DNA from: Endozoicomonas sp. OPT23
GTDB lineage: Bacteria > Pseudomonadota > Gammaproteobacteria > Pseudomonadales > Endozoicomonadaceae
Direction: 5' to 3'
Length of the DNA: 64,000 bases
Assembly (NCBI RefSeq): GCF_009653635.1
Contig: NZ_PPFD01000002.1
Span: 682,001 to 746,000 of the forward strand
Both the position numbers and the translations under genes were made by a program. This document shows, piece by piece, positions 54,455-63,384 of the stretch (position 1 is the first letter of the stretch; every line of letters begins with the position of its first letter). The notes under the pieces were generated by a model that searched no databases, had not been told where the DNA came from, and worked only from the letters and a program-made list of their open reading frames with translations.

Positions 54455-56287
54455 TTACAGAGAATGGGATGCCATATAGTTCGTGATTTTTTCGGTGTAA
54501 CCGAGATATTCCGGTGAACCTTCATGAGAGTAGTTCAGGTTTTTGCAAAGACCGGTCATTTTGACGAAGTAACTCCGAACATCCCCTTTGCTGGTGAAAG
54601 AGTACTCTGCAAGTATGACCTTATCGATCAGGTTGAACAGACTTTGCTGCCTGTTGATGGAGCAACTACAGTCTATATCATCAAAAGCATCCTGCTGAAG
54701 ATAGGTCATATCGAGAAACAGTGATTTCTGCCAGAGGGTATAGTCATCCAGCGTGATACCTTCTTCTCCTGTCACCTGCATCATCTGATTAATACTGTCT
54801 CCCTGTATCAGTACAGACTGCATGGTTTTAACACGACTGACCCAGTCTTCTGAAAGGTTATCAGCGTACCAGCCGGAAAGCTGATCCAGGTATCGGGACC
54901 AGGAAATCAGTGGATCGATAGCAGGATAAAAGCGTTTATAGGCACGGTCATAAGACAAACCAAGAAAGGTTTTAACGGTATTCAAAGTCGCTTGAGTCAC
55001 TGGTTCTTCAAAGTTACCGCCGGCGGGTGAAACGGATCCTATCAGGGTCAGTGAGCCCTGTACTCCCAGTTCATTGTTGATTACACCACAACGCTCATAG
55101 ACTCCTTTAATGGCAGAGTCCATATAAGCTGGAAAACCTTCTTCACCGGGGATTTCTTCGAGACGGTTGGAGGTTTCACGCATAGCCTGTGCCCATCGGG
55201 AGGTTGAGTCAGCCAGAGCCAGAACGTTATAGCCCATCTGCCGGTAATACTCGCCCAGAGTCAGTCCGGTATAAATGGAAGCTTCTCTGGCGGCTACCGG
55301 CATGGATGAGGTATTGCAGATAATAATGGTTCTGTCGATCAGTGAACCACCGGTAACAGGATCCTGAAGGTGTGGAAATTCCTCGATGGTTTCTACAACT
55401 TCGCCAGCCCGTTCTCCACAGGCAATCACGACGACGATGTCCGCATTACTGTAACGGGAAAATGAATGTTGAAGCACTGTTTTACCTGAGCCAAAAGGGC
55501 CGGGAATGCAGCCTGTACCGCCCAGAGCAATAGGGAAAAAAGTATCGACAATTCGCTGTGTTGTGACTAACGGTGAGTCCGGATATTTACGACAGGTTTT
55601 ACCTTTTTTGGCCAGTACTTCACCAATGGAGTGACGCACGGGCCATTTCTGCACCATGGTTAAAGGCTGCTCGTTGCCATGATCATCCTTGACTCTGGCA
55701 ATAACCGTATCAACGTTAAATGTTCCTTCCTGAATCCAGCTGACTTCAACCTCACCTTCCGTATCAAAAGGCACCATAATCTGGTGAGTAAACCGGCCTT
55801 CCGGCACTGTGCCCAATACTTCCCCTGCCTTTAACTTATCACCGGTTTTCGCCACGGCAGAAAAGGCCCAGGTCTCTACCCGATCAAGGGGCGTAACCTG
55901 AATGCCTGCTTCCAGAAAGTTACCATACTGGTTGGCGACTCTTTCCAGAGGGTTTTGCAAACCATCAAAAATAGTCGCCAGATTGCCAGGGCCAAGTTCT
56001 ACCGAGAGCAGCTCTCCTGTTTGAATAACCATATCTCCAACGGCAATGCCTCTGGCTTCCTCATAAACCTGAACATCAGCGGAATTTCCTTCAACCCTCA
56101 ATACCTCAGCCATCAATTGAGCAGACTGTTTTCTTTCCACCACAATATAAACGACTTCGTTTTTTACCAGAGGTGTGTCAGCCAGTTGTTCAATTGTGAC
56201 AATATCACCGAGTACAGAAACTACCTGAGCTGTTGGTTTTATACTGTTGGCTGTTGTTCTTGAGGTGGCTATAGCACTGCTGCTCAT
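54455..56287 (-). CDS. ntpA: V/A-type ATPase catalytic subunit A
   Basis: This 610-residue catalytic subunit hydrolyses or makes ATP in the V1/A1 head. The P-loop GPFGSGKTV is near residue 255 and the family element EFPHLQDPVTGGSL follows. The A-specific non-homologous region lies before it (GTVPEGRFTHQIMVPFDTEG). The last gene of the operon, its ATG overlaps the stop of the DUF2764-type gene by 4 bases. The N-terminal 17 residues look extra compared with the usual family start, so a start downstream is possible. Confidence 0.93.
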   Translation of the reverse strand: MSSSAIATSRTTANSIKPTAQVVSVLGDIVTIEQLADTPLVKNEVVYIVVERKQSAQLMAEVLRVEGNSADVQVYEEARGIAVGDMVIQTGELLSVELGPGNLATIFDGLQNPLERVANQYGNFLEAGIQVTPLDRVETWAFSAVAKTGDKLKAGEVLGTVPEGRFTHQIMVPFDTEGEVEVSWIQEGTFNVDTVIARVKDDHGNEQPLTMVQKWPVRHSIGEVLAKKGKTCRKYPDSPLVTTQRIVDTFFPIALGGTGCIPGPFGSGKTVLQHSFSRYSNADIVVVIACGERAGEVVETIEEFPHLQDPVTGGSLIDRTIIICNTSSMPVAAREASIYTGLTLGEYYRQMGYNVLALADSTSRWAQAMRETSNRLEEIPGEEGFPAYMDSAIKGVYERCGVINNELGVQGSLTLIGSVSPAGGNFEEPVTQATLNTVKTFLGLSYDRAYKRFYPAIDPLISWSRYLDQLSGWYADNLSEDWVSRVKTMQSVLIQGDSINQMMQVTGEEGITLDDYTLWQKSLFLDMTYLQQDAFDDIDCSCSINRQQSLFNLIDKVILAEYSFTSKGDVRSYFVKMTGLCKNLNYSHEGSPEYLGYTEKITNYMASHSL

Positions 56288-57003
56288 AGGGATGCTTCCG
56301 GCTCAGAGAGTAGAGTTGATTGTTTAAATACAGCATCCATACCGGCTTCGGATAAGATCTGGTGGCTTATTTGATTAAACTTTTCAAGAGCCAAGTCAGG
56401 GTTATAGCTGGTCCAGCGAGCAACCAGATTCCATCGAAGGACATAAAGTACAACAGCTTCGAAATCGAAGCTGTGTTTCAGGCCAAACTGACAAAGGTAG
56501 TCCCAGATGACTTTCAACAGCAACCTTTCCAGTTCCCCATGTTTACGGTGTTGAAGCAATACACTGGCTTCAGCCACCCATGGAAAAGAGTGTTGCAATC
56601 CAAGAGCTGTGTGCGCCCACTGACGTCGAATATAAGGGTAGCGGGAGCCAAAGCTCCACTGCTCATAAGCTGGAGCCTTCTCACCGGCTCTTTTTCTTCT
56701 CAATGCTGCGATCAGGGTTCTCATATCGAGACGCCAGGCAATCAGCTGTTTCAGGTCCTGGCCGGGCAGTGATTGAAACAATCTGGCCGTTCTTCTTATC
56801 AGGCTGGCTTCGTCAATAGTGCTTTCCAGCCTGCTCCAGTGCATCAGCTCCTCGATGGCAGAGAGCATCTGACGATCGTCATGGTTGAGCATGGACAGTC
56901 TGCGATTCAGCTGAATTCTGGAAACAGGCGTGATCTTGCTGTCAAACAGAGAGCTGATATGAGGCAGGGAAGCCAGTAACGTGTAGTAAGTGTTCTCGAC
57001 CAT
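56284..57003 (-). CDS. DUF2764-type protein of V-ATPase operons (putative C-like subunit)
   Basis: This 239-residue protein starts with YYTLLASLPHIS, the characteristic opening of DUF2764, a family found between atpE and atpA in chlamydial and related V-ATPase operons. It has no membrane segment and is rich in Arg and Leu. It sits exactly in the E-x-A position and overlaps subunit A by 4 bases. A central stalk role corresponding to subunit C/d is the usual guess (inference). The ribosome site is weak. Confidence 0.8.
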   Translation of the reverse strand: MVENTYYTLLASLPHISSLFDSKITPVSRIQLNRRLSMLNHDDRQMLSAIEELMHWSRLESTIDEASLIRRTARLFQSLPGQDLKQLIAWRLDMRTLIAALRRKRAGEKAPAYEQWSFGSRYPYIRRQWAHTALGLQHSFPWVAEASVLLQHRKHGELERLLLKVIWDYLCQFGLKHSFDFEAVVLYVLRWNLVARWTSYNPDLALEKFNQISHQILSEAGMDAVFKQSTLLSEPEASL

Positions 57004-57020
57004 GATGTGTATCCGTTCTG

Positions 57021-57701
57021 CTATTTAACAATGCCTTCCAGTAAGGCTCTAAACCTTGGTTGAAGGTGTTGCAGTAGAATGGCGGTTACCGCTTCATCGG
57101 AAAGATCAATTTCAACAGCCTGTTGTTTGAGCTTAAATCTGATGCCGGAGAAATCAGATGAGGCAATCGAGAATTCAATGTCTTCTCTGAGTAAGTCAGT
57201 AGCCCCTTCCATGACTAGATTCAGCAAGCGGCCATGTTTAATAAGCTCAGGGTCTCGTCTCAGTTCTTCTATTCCGATGACTCTTTCAGGCAATATAATT
57301 TCTACTGGTTGACCAGCCCCGGGTTTCTGATTTCCGGCAATTTCCAGAATAATGTTCTTGATCAGCTCTCTACTGTTTAGAGCATTACTGACCAACGAGG
57401 TAATCTGCTGAGAGAACTTTTCAATCAGAAACTCCTTCAGTTCCAGAACGGTATCTCTTTCTGCCAGCTGCAAGGCTTCAATCCCTGCCTTGATGGTAAA
57501 ATCTGCCTGTTGCTGCGCTGATTTTTGAATGGCTTCAGCTTCGGCTTTTGCCTGATCAATCAGTCTGCTGGCTTCTTCACGTGCATCCGCAATGATACTG
57601 ACGGCTTCTTCCCGGCCGCTGTTTACTCCCTGAGCTTTCAGTTGCTCAATCAACTCCTGAACACCTGTTGAAACGCTGTTTTTGTTGGTGCTATCAGTCA
57701 T
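57021..57701 (-). CDS. ntpE: V/A-type ATPase subunit E
   Basis: This 226-residue peripheral-stalk protein has a long N-terminal helix (about residues 12-100) rich in Ala, Glu and Lys, for example ADAREEASRLIDQAKAEAEA, followed by a globular C-terminal half. That is the subunit E pattern. AGGAA precedes the ATG at a good distance. It lies between subunit K and the DUF2764-type gene. Confidence 0.85.
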   Translation of the reverse strand: MTDSTNKNSVSTGVQELIEQLKAQGVNSGREEAVSIIADAREEASRLIDQAKAEAEAIQKSAQQQADFTIKAGIEALQLAERDTVLELKEFLIEKFSQQITSLVSNALNSRELIKNIILEIAGNQKPGAGQPVEIILPERVIGIEELRRDPELIKHGRLLNLVMEGATDLLREDIEFSIASSDFSGIRFKLKQQAVEIDLSDEAVTAILLQHLQPRFRALLEGIVK

Positions 57702-57730
57702 CTTTGAGAATTCCTGTTTACGGATTTAGC

Positions 57731-58180
57731 TTAAGCGACAATCTGTTGTCCAAGTACCAAAGCAAACACAAAGGCAAATACGGCAAAGCCTTCAACAATG
57801 GCTGCAGGCGCTACGGACAATCCAAATATTTCCGGTTTGTTTTTAGCTGAGTTAATGGCTGCGGCGACAGCCTGCCCCTGATAGACAGCGGAATAAAGCA
57901 GGGCAATGCCTGTCAGCAGGCCTATCCCAAAGAGTCCGGGAGCACTGTTGACGGAAACGCCAATGGTGTTCAGAGAAAACATAATTACGATGCCGTATAT
58001 GACCTGTGATGAGGGCATGGCGGAGAGACCAATGAATTTTCCGTAACCACTTTCAACATCCAGCATGGCACCACAGGCAGCCTGGCCTGCGACCGAACAG
58101 CCAATAGCAGAGCCAACGGCACCCAGTGCTACAGGGGAGAAAATACCAACCCAGCCAAGGGCAAGAATCAGTGTGTCCAT
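57731..58180 (-). CDS. ntpK: V/A-type ATPase membrane rotor subunit K
   Basis: This 149-residue proteolipid has four membrane helices as two fused hairpins. Only the second hairpin carries the ion-binding Glu (Glu 130 in APAAIVEGF); in the first hairpin the corresponding region is MPSSQVIYG. The PxSQ and YQGQ elements resemble residues that coordinate sodium in Enterococcus NtpK, so sodium coupling is possible (inference). GAGG precedes the start, which overlaps the end of subunit I by 13 bases. Confidence 0.9.
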   Translation of the reverse strand: MDTLILALGWVGIFSPVALGAVGSAIGCSVAGQAACGAMLDVESGYGKFIGLSAMPSSQVIYGIVIMFSLNTIGVSVNSAPGLFGIGLLTGIALLYSAVYQGQAVAAAINSAKNKPEIFGLSVAPAAIVEGFAVFAFVFALVLGQQIVA

Positions 58181-59985
58181 TGGGAAACCTCGTGTTTGCA
58201 GAATGATTGAAATGGATACCCTTCCTCAGGGATTCCCCAGTTAACAAATTCAATAACGTTCAGACGCATACCATGAACCACGCCGCTCATTACACAGAGT
58301 GCAAAATTAAGCAGATGACCAAACAGAAGAATCAGGGCACTGGACAGTACCCCCATGACAGGGCTGGACTGTAAGGCACTGGCGGCCAGTGAATTGAAGG
58401 TCAGAGCCAGAGATGCACCCGAAAGCCCCAGAGCAAACAGTCGCATATAGCTCAGCACATCCCCGAAAGCCGAGCTGATGTTATAGAGAGATTTTAATCC
58501 TGAGATAAGCCTTAGTAGGGCATCCTTAATAGAATGTACTGGTCGGTTGTCAGAAAAAAACAACACCAGAATTGAGCCCACAGTCAGCAGTGCAGGGGCA
58601 ATGGTCGAAAAGAAGGGTTTGGGAATGATTTCCGTCATTCCCAGCCAGCCTAGAAGGCCAGCCAGCAAGTTAATAGACCAGCCAAGAGGAACTAGGGAGG
58701 CACTGCTGTCTTTCAGACTAACGGCAGACATCAGGTTGGCAATGAGCAGGTGAAACACACCAATAATGATCGAGAGCCTCATCATGGCGTTGTAATCATT
58801 GAGGTTGATAATGGCGAGGTCTGCCAGCAAACCTTCTTTTGGTGAGACGCCAAAATAGCTGCCCACCATACAGCCCCAGATCAAGCCAAAGAGAGCCATG
58901 ATAAAGCCCAGATTTAAAAGTCTTTTATTCTGTGCAGTGCTCGAAATACGACGTTTTATGAAAAATACAATTATCCCGATCAGTAAGCTGTAGCAGGCAT
59001 CACTGATGATCATGGCAAAAAACAGCGAGAAGGAAAAAAAGACAGTTTTGCCCGGATCCCAGGTTCTATAGCCGGGTGTTTGAAAAAATCCCAGGGCGTC
59101 CGCTCCACCACCAACACTAGCCGACTTTTGTAATAGAGTTGGCGGTGCATCGTTAGGTGTCGGAGGTTCAAACTGGACGGCCAAACAGTGTTCCTTACAG
59201 TACTGTTTGATAAGCGATTCTTTGACCTTTGGTAACCAGCCCTGAATAAGAAAGAACTCTTCCTCGTTGAGAGTACCTGTACTGGCTTTCGTTAAACTGA
59301 CCTGATCGCGAAGACGGGCAACAGAGGTTGATATTAAATGAAGCCAACGGCTGAGGTCTTCACGCTCAGCCAGTAACTCATCGAGTTGCTGCTCTGATAT
59401 TTCCAGTTCAGACTCAAGGCTTGATAAGGAAATTTCACCGACATGAGATCTGGGTGCAGGAAGTTTTTGCTCAGGATCTTCAAGTGAAATGATAACTATG
59501 TAACTTTCAACGAGGCTCTGGTGAATGACTTTATAGCAAAGGCTGTTGGCCGCAGCCGACTGAAAGAAATCATCAAGACTGTTGTCAGGAACAACATAAA
59601 ACCAGAGCCTTTGATCATGCAGCTCGTTCAAGTCGGGAAAACTGAAATCCCCCCAGGGAGTTACTTCCTGTATACGTTCCTGCAGTTTATCTCTCTTGTC
59701 CGACACGGCGCGATACTGGCTCTTGTTCTGTAGGGTTTTTTCAATAGCCCGATTAATCTCTTCAGCGCTTGATTCTTTAAATTGGCGTCTGGGAGAGGGA
59801 ACACGCTCCAGCCATTGCACCGCTTCATTGGCGGTAGATAAAATATTACTGTCGTTAGTTTGTGAGTTGTCGGGTGCCAGTGGAATTAGATGAAGGCAGC
59901 CGACCTCCTGTAAACCGGATAAAACCTTCTGCTTTTTATCTGCAGGTCCGTATAACGTCATTCGGTAGAGAGCTTCTATCGCCAT
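58168..59985 (-). CDS. ntpI: V/A-type ATPase membrane stator subunit I
   Basis: This 605-residue protein has a soluble N-terminal half with coiled coil (residues 1-310) and a C-terminal half with seven or so membrane helices. FFSFSLFFAMIISDACYSLL, LSYMRLFALGLSGASLAL and ALILLFGHLLNFALCVMSG are family signatures, with the Arg of YMRLFALGL the essential ion-path residue. It lies between D and K. The protein is somewhat short compared with archaeal subunits, as in chlamydial versions. Confidence 0.92.
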   Translation of the reverse strand: MAIEALYRMTLYGPADKKQKVLSGLQEVGCLHLIPLAPDNSQTNDSNILSTANEAVQWLERVPSPRRQFKESSAEEINRAIEKTLQNKSQYRAVSDKRDKLQERIQEVTPWGDFSFPDLNELHDQRLWFYVVPDNSLDDFFQSAAANSLCYKVIHQSLVESYIVIISLEDPEQKLPAPRSHVGEISLSSLESELEISEQQLDELLAEREDLSRWLHLISTSVARLRDQVSLTKASTGTLNEEEFFLIQGWLPKVKESLIKQYCKEHCLAVQFEPPTPNDAPPTLLQKSASVGGGADALGFFQTPGYRTWDPGKTVFFSFSLFFAMIISDACYSLLIGIIVFFIKRRISSTAQNKRLLNLGFIMALFGLIWGCMVGSYFGVSPKEGLLADLAIINLNDYNAMMRLSIIIGVFHLLIANLMSAVSLKDSSASLVPLGWSINLLAGLLGWLGMTEIIPKPFFSTIAPALLTVGSILVLFFSDNRPVHSIKDALLRLISGLKSLYNISSAFGDVLSYMRLFALGLSGASLALTFNSLAASALQSSPVMGVLSSALILLFGHLLNFALCVMSGVVHGMRLNVIEFVNWGIPEEGYPFQSFCKHEVSQWTH

Positions 59986-59997
59986 AGCATTTTCAGT

Positions 59998-60627
59998 TCA
60001 GGAGTGAACCTGAAGCTGCTCCCTGTAGTTCGGTTTGATATGCCCCCTGGCTTTAGCCAGCTTAGCGTTGATAATGCTGGCTCGATCCTGATCTGACAGG
60101 TAAATCTGTATTTTCTGAATATTCTTTTTGCCTTTCGGTATCAAAACTTTTGAGAAAAGGTTTACACGCTGCGCAGTGGTCTGGCTTGCCTTGGCCAGCT
60201 TCTCGAGTCGTTCTTTGCGAATATGGTGTTCCAGCTGCCAGGTCAAGGCTTGCTGCATCAGTTCGACATACATATCAACCCAGTGAGGCATAGCCAGGTC
60301 ACTGTAGGGTATTACCCGCAGTTTGAGCTCATGCAGAATAGGAACCCTTGTACCGACAATATTCTCTTCTCTGATTTCAGTTTTTTCTATTTTGACCAGC
60401 GGCTCTACGTCCACATCTTTTCGGGAAAGCATGGGAAGCTCTCTGGCCACTTGTTCAAGAACGTTACCCAGTTTCTGCTCTGCTTCCTCAATAGCAATTT
60501 CAGCCTTCTGCAATTCAACCAACAACTGCTGTCGTTTTAACTCCAGCGCAGGTAGATAGCGGTTATAGGCTTTGAGATTCTGCTTTTCTCTGTTCAGCGT
60601 ACTTTTACTGAGAGTGAGTGAGGTCAT
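59998..60627 (-). CDS. ntpD: V/A-type ATPase central stalk subunit D
   Basis: This 209-residue protein consists of two long helices at its ends forming the central rotor shaft. LTLSKSTLNREKQNLKAYNRYLP at the N-terminus and VNLFSKVLIPKGKKNIQKI near the C-terminus match subunit D. It overlaps subunit B by 4 bases and is followed by subunit I after 12 bases. Confidence 0.92.
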   Translation of the reverse strand: MTSLTLSKSTLNREKQNLKAYNRYLPALELKRQQLLVELQKAEIAIEEAEQKLGNVLEQVARELPMLSRKDVDVEPLVKIEKTEIREENIVGTRVPILHELKLRVIPYSDLAMPHWVDMYVELMQQALTWQLEHHIRKERLEKLAKASQTTAQRVNLFSKVLIPKGKKNIQKIQIYLSDQDRASIINAKLAKARGHIKPNYREQLQVHS

Positions 60628-61997
60628 TGTGATGTGACCTCTGCTGCCGTTTCAGGGGCAGACTGAAGTGGCCAGTATTTATCGAGAAGACTTTGTTTAA
60701 TCAGTGTTTCATCCTGAGAGAAACATTCGGCCAGTGTCTGCCAGCCAAGGTCAAGGGCTTCTTCCAGCGGCAAACTGACATTCAAAGACATAAAGCGCTG
60801 TTTGAATTTATCACCAAATTCCAGTGTCTTCTGATCATAGTCCGACAGCTCAAAAGCCATGGCTTGTTTCTGTTTAGCGTTTACTGCATCGGAATAGAAA
60901 CGAATCATGGTGTTCATAATGGCCGCATGGTCATCACGGGTTTCTTTCCCCTGAACCATTTGCTTCAGTCGTGACAGTGAGCCAAAGGGATCAATGACGC
61001 CGTTGTGCAGATAGAATTGACCTTCAGTAATATAGCCCGTGTTATCAGGCACCGGATGTGTCACATCATCCCCGGGCATAGTGGTGACAGCCAGAATGGT
61101 AACTGAGCCAGCGCCTTTATAGTCGCAGGCTTTTTCATAGCGGCGGGCCAGTTGAGAGTAAAGATCGCCCATATAGCCACGGTTTGCTGGAATCTTGTCC
61201 ATGGCAACACCAATCTCTTTCATGGCATCGGCATAGCTGGTCATATCGGTCAGGAGGACAAGGACTTTCTTGTTTTCTTCTACTGCGAAATGCTCGGCAA
61301 CCGCCAGCGCCATATCAGGTGTCAGCAGTCGTTCAACAATAGGATCTGAAGCCAGATTACTGAACATCACCGTCCGTGCAGATACGCCAGCATCTTCAAA
61401 GGTAGTTTTGAAAAAATGAAAGTCATCAAAGATAAGTCCCATACCCGCGAAGACCACGACATCAGCTTCGGCCTGAATGGCAATACGTGCCAGAAAGCGG
61501 TTATAAGGCTCGCCTGCTACGGAAAAAATTGGGATTTTCTGGGATTCGACCAATGTATTGAACACATCAATCATCGGAATATTCGTCCTGACCATTCTTG
61601 AAGCCAGTACACGCCGTACCGGATTAACAGAAGGGCCATCAATTTCTACTTTCGGTTCCTGCTCAAGTGTCGGGCCGTCATCAAGAGCGTCCCCTGAGCC
61701 TCGAAAAATTCGACCAAGGATATTTCCGGAATAGGTCACTTTCATGGGTTCACCCAGAAAGGAAACAGCTGCTTCTGTGGATAAACCTTTGGTGCCACTG
61801 AATACCTGAAGCGATACTTCTTCCCGGTGCAGCTTTATAACCTGAGCCAGAGAATAAAAGCGCCCTTGCTGCTGGATAATAGCGAGATCGCCAAACCCGA
61901 TGTGTTCACTGATTCCGGACTGTGATGGAACTTTTACTCTGACAAGATCTCCGACAATGCTCAGGATCTGAGTAAATTTCAGCAAACTCTGGGGCAT
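60624..61997 (-). CDS. ntpB: V/A-type ATPase regulatory subunit B
   Basis: This 457-residue nucleotide-binding but non-catalytic head subunit alternates with subunit A. The P-loop is degenerate, as expected (IFSVAGEPYNRFLARIA in place of GxxxxGKT). LLTDMTSYADAMKEI, NRGYMGDLYSQLARRYE and VTTMPGDDVTHPVPDNTGY are strong B-subunit signatures. AGGAG precedes the ATG at 61997; a GTG immediately upstream is the alternative. It opens the operon, unlike chlamydial operons, which open with subunit E. Confidence 0.94.
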   Translation of the reverse strand: MPQSLLKFTQILSIVGDLVRVKVPSQSGISEHIGFGDLAIIQQQGRFYSLAQVIKLHREEVSLQVFSGTKGLSTEAAVSFLGEPMKVTYSGNILGRIFRGSGDALDDGPTLEQEPKVEIDGPSVNPVRRVLASRMVRTNIPMIDVFNTLVESQKIPIFSVAGEPYNRFLARIAIQAEADVVVFAGMGLIFDDFHFFKTTFEDAGVSARTVMFSNLASDPIVERLLTPDMALAVAEHFAVEENKKVLVLLTDMTSYADAMKEIGVAMDKIPANRGYMGDLYSQLARRYEKACDYKGAGSVTILAVTTMPGDDVTHPVPDNTGYITEGQFYLHNGVIDPFGSLSRLKQMVQGKETRDDHAAIMNTMIRFYSDAVNAKQKQAMAFELSDYDQKTLEFGDKFKQRFMSLNVSLPLEEALDLGWQTLAECFSQDETLIKQSLLDKYWPLQSAPETAAEVTSQ

Positions 61998-62214
61998 CAC
62001 TGCTCCTGATGGTTTGGATTGTTAAATTGAAAGTGAGTGCAACTGTTCAGCTAAGGATTGCTCAGCTAACGAGTGAGACCCATTAGCTGCAAAGTTGGCA
62101 GAACAATAGTAGACAAGGTTGCAGCTTTTGCTGGAAGAAAATGAAGAAATTCAGGAAATGACTTTAGAAAGGATATGGATGCAGCCAGAATGTTTTGGCT
62201 GCATCTATTAAAAC

Positions 62215-63237
62215 CTAGATGATGTTCTGTTCGGCTTTATCTCCGAGCGTTGCAACCATTACAGCCTTGATGGTGTGCATACGGTTTTCAGCCTGATCAA
62301 AAACCACACTGTGCCTTGATTCGAATACGTCCTCGGTGACCTCAAGACCATTCATGCCGTACTTTTCCGCAACGTCTTTGCCGATGGTGGTGTCATCGTT
62401 GTGAAACGCTGGCAGGCAATGCAGGAAGTGAACGTCAGGGTTACCGGTTTTCGCCAGCAGTTCATTGTTAACCTGATAGGGGGTCATCAGGCTGACTCGT
62501 TCATCCCAGGCTGCGGCTGGTTCCCCCATGGAAACCCAGACATCGGTGTAGATAAAGTCACAACCGGCTACTGCTTCATCAATATTCTGAGTAGCGGTAA
62601 TCTTGGCTCCGGTTTGCTGGGCAATTGTCTGACATTTTTCGATCAGCTCCGGATCTGGTGTGAAACCTTCGGGAGCCGCGACACGAAAATCGATCCCCAT
62701 TTTGGCACAACCCACCATCAGGGAGTGAGCAACATTGTTGCGGCCATCACCCATGTAGCAGAGCTTCATCTGGTTCAGGGTTTTACCATTGCCGTATTCG
62801 AGCATGGTGAGAAAATCTGCAAGAACCTGAGTAGGGTGCCATTCATCGGTTAAACCGTTCCAGACAGGAACACCTGAAAATTCTGCCAGTTCTTCAACGT
62901 GCTGCTGGGAGTGGCCACGAAACTCGATACCGTCGTACATTCTGCCCAGAACTCTGGCTGTGTCTTTCACAGATTCCTTGCTGCCCATCTGTGAACCACC
63001 GGCAATGTATGTGACATTAGCCCCTTGATCGAAACTGGCTACTTCAAAGGCACAGCGGGTTCGAGTCGATGTTTTCTCAAAGATCAGGGCAATGTTTCGC
63101 CCTTTGAGAAACTGTGGCTCTTTTCGCTCTTTTTTCGCAGCTTTAAGTTGCACAGATAGCTCAAGCAGAGCCGCTATTTCAGTGGTGGTAAAGTCCAGCA
63201 GTTTCAGAAAGTGACGTTCTGGCAGTCTGAAATCCAT
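62215..63237 (-). CDS. argF: Ornithine carbamoyltransferase
   Basis: This 340-residue enzyme converts ornithine and carbamoyl phosphate to citrulline. Carbamoyl-phosphate binding STRTRC is near residue 57, [12 protein letters not shown] and the ornithine loop FLHCLPAFH follow, and the C-terminal [17 protein letters not shown] is typical. It could be the anabolic ArgF/ArgI or catabolic ArcB; no arcA or arcC is adjacent, so anabolic is favoured. An ArgR-like site lies upstream. A hairpin with no T-run lies past the stop at 62179-62204. Confidence 0.92.
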   Translation of the reverse strand: MDFRLPERHFLKLLDFTTTEIAALLELSVQLKAAKKERKEPQFLKGRNIALIFEKTSTRTRCAFEVASFDQGANVTYIAGGSQMGSKESVKDTARVLGRMYDGIEFRGHSQQHVEELAEFSGVPVWNGLTDEWHPTQVLADFLTMLEYGNGKTLNQMKLCYMGDGRNNVAHSLMVGCAKMGIDFRVAAPEGFTPDPELIEKCQTIAQQTGAKITATQNIDEAVAGCDFIYTDVWVSMGEPAAAWDERVSLMTPYQVNNELLAKTGNPDVHFLHCLPAFHNDDTTIGKDVAEKYGMNGLEVTEDVFESRHSVVFDQAENRMHTIKAVMVATLGDKAEQNII

Positions 63238-63352
63238 GGTAGTACTCGCTCAGCTTTGTTATTGCTTTGGGCCGATGATGAAACTCATGGCGACAGTAAG
63301 AGGCAATAATCGAATATTATTCTCAGTCTGTCTATATGTTTTGCTAAAAATT

Positions 63353-63366
63353 AGCATAAATATTCA
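63353..63366. promoter_or_regulatory. Possible ArgR box upstream of argF
   Basis: AGCATAAATATTCA matches the ARG-box half-site pair TGAAT-WWWW-ATTCA at 8 of 10 positions with correct spacing. It is 116 bases before the start codon. A single-site match of this quality is only suggestive. Confidence 0.3.
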
Positions 63367-63384
63367 TGTATTTTGAGTATTTAG

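Noticed and set aside
62179-62204. Intrinsic terminator after argF
   Set aside because: ATGCAGCCA/TGGCTGCAT is a good hairpin, but neither strand has a T-run after it.
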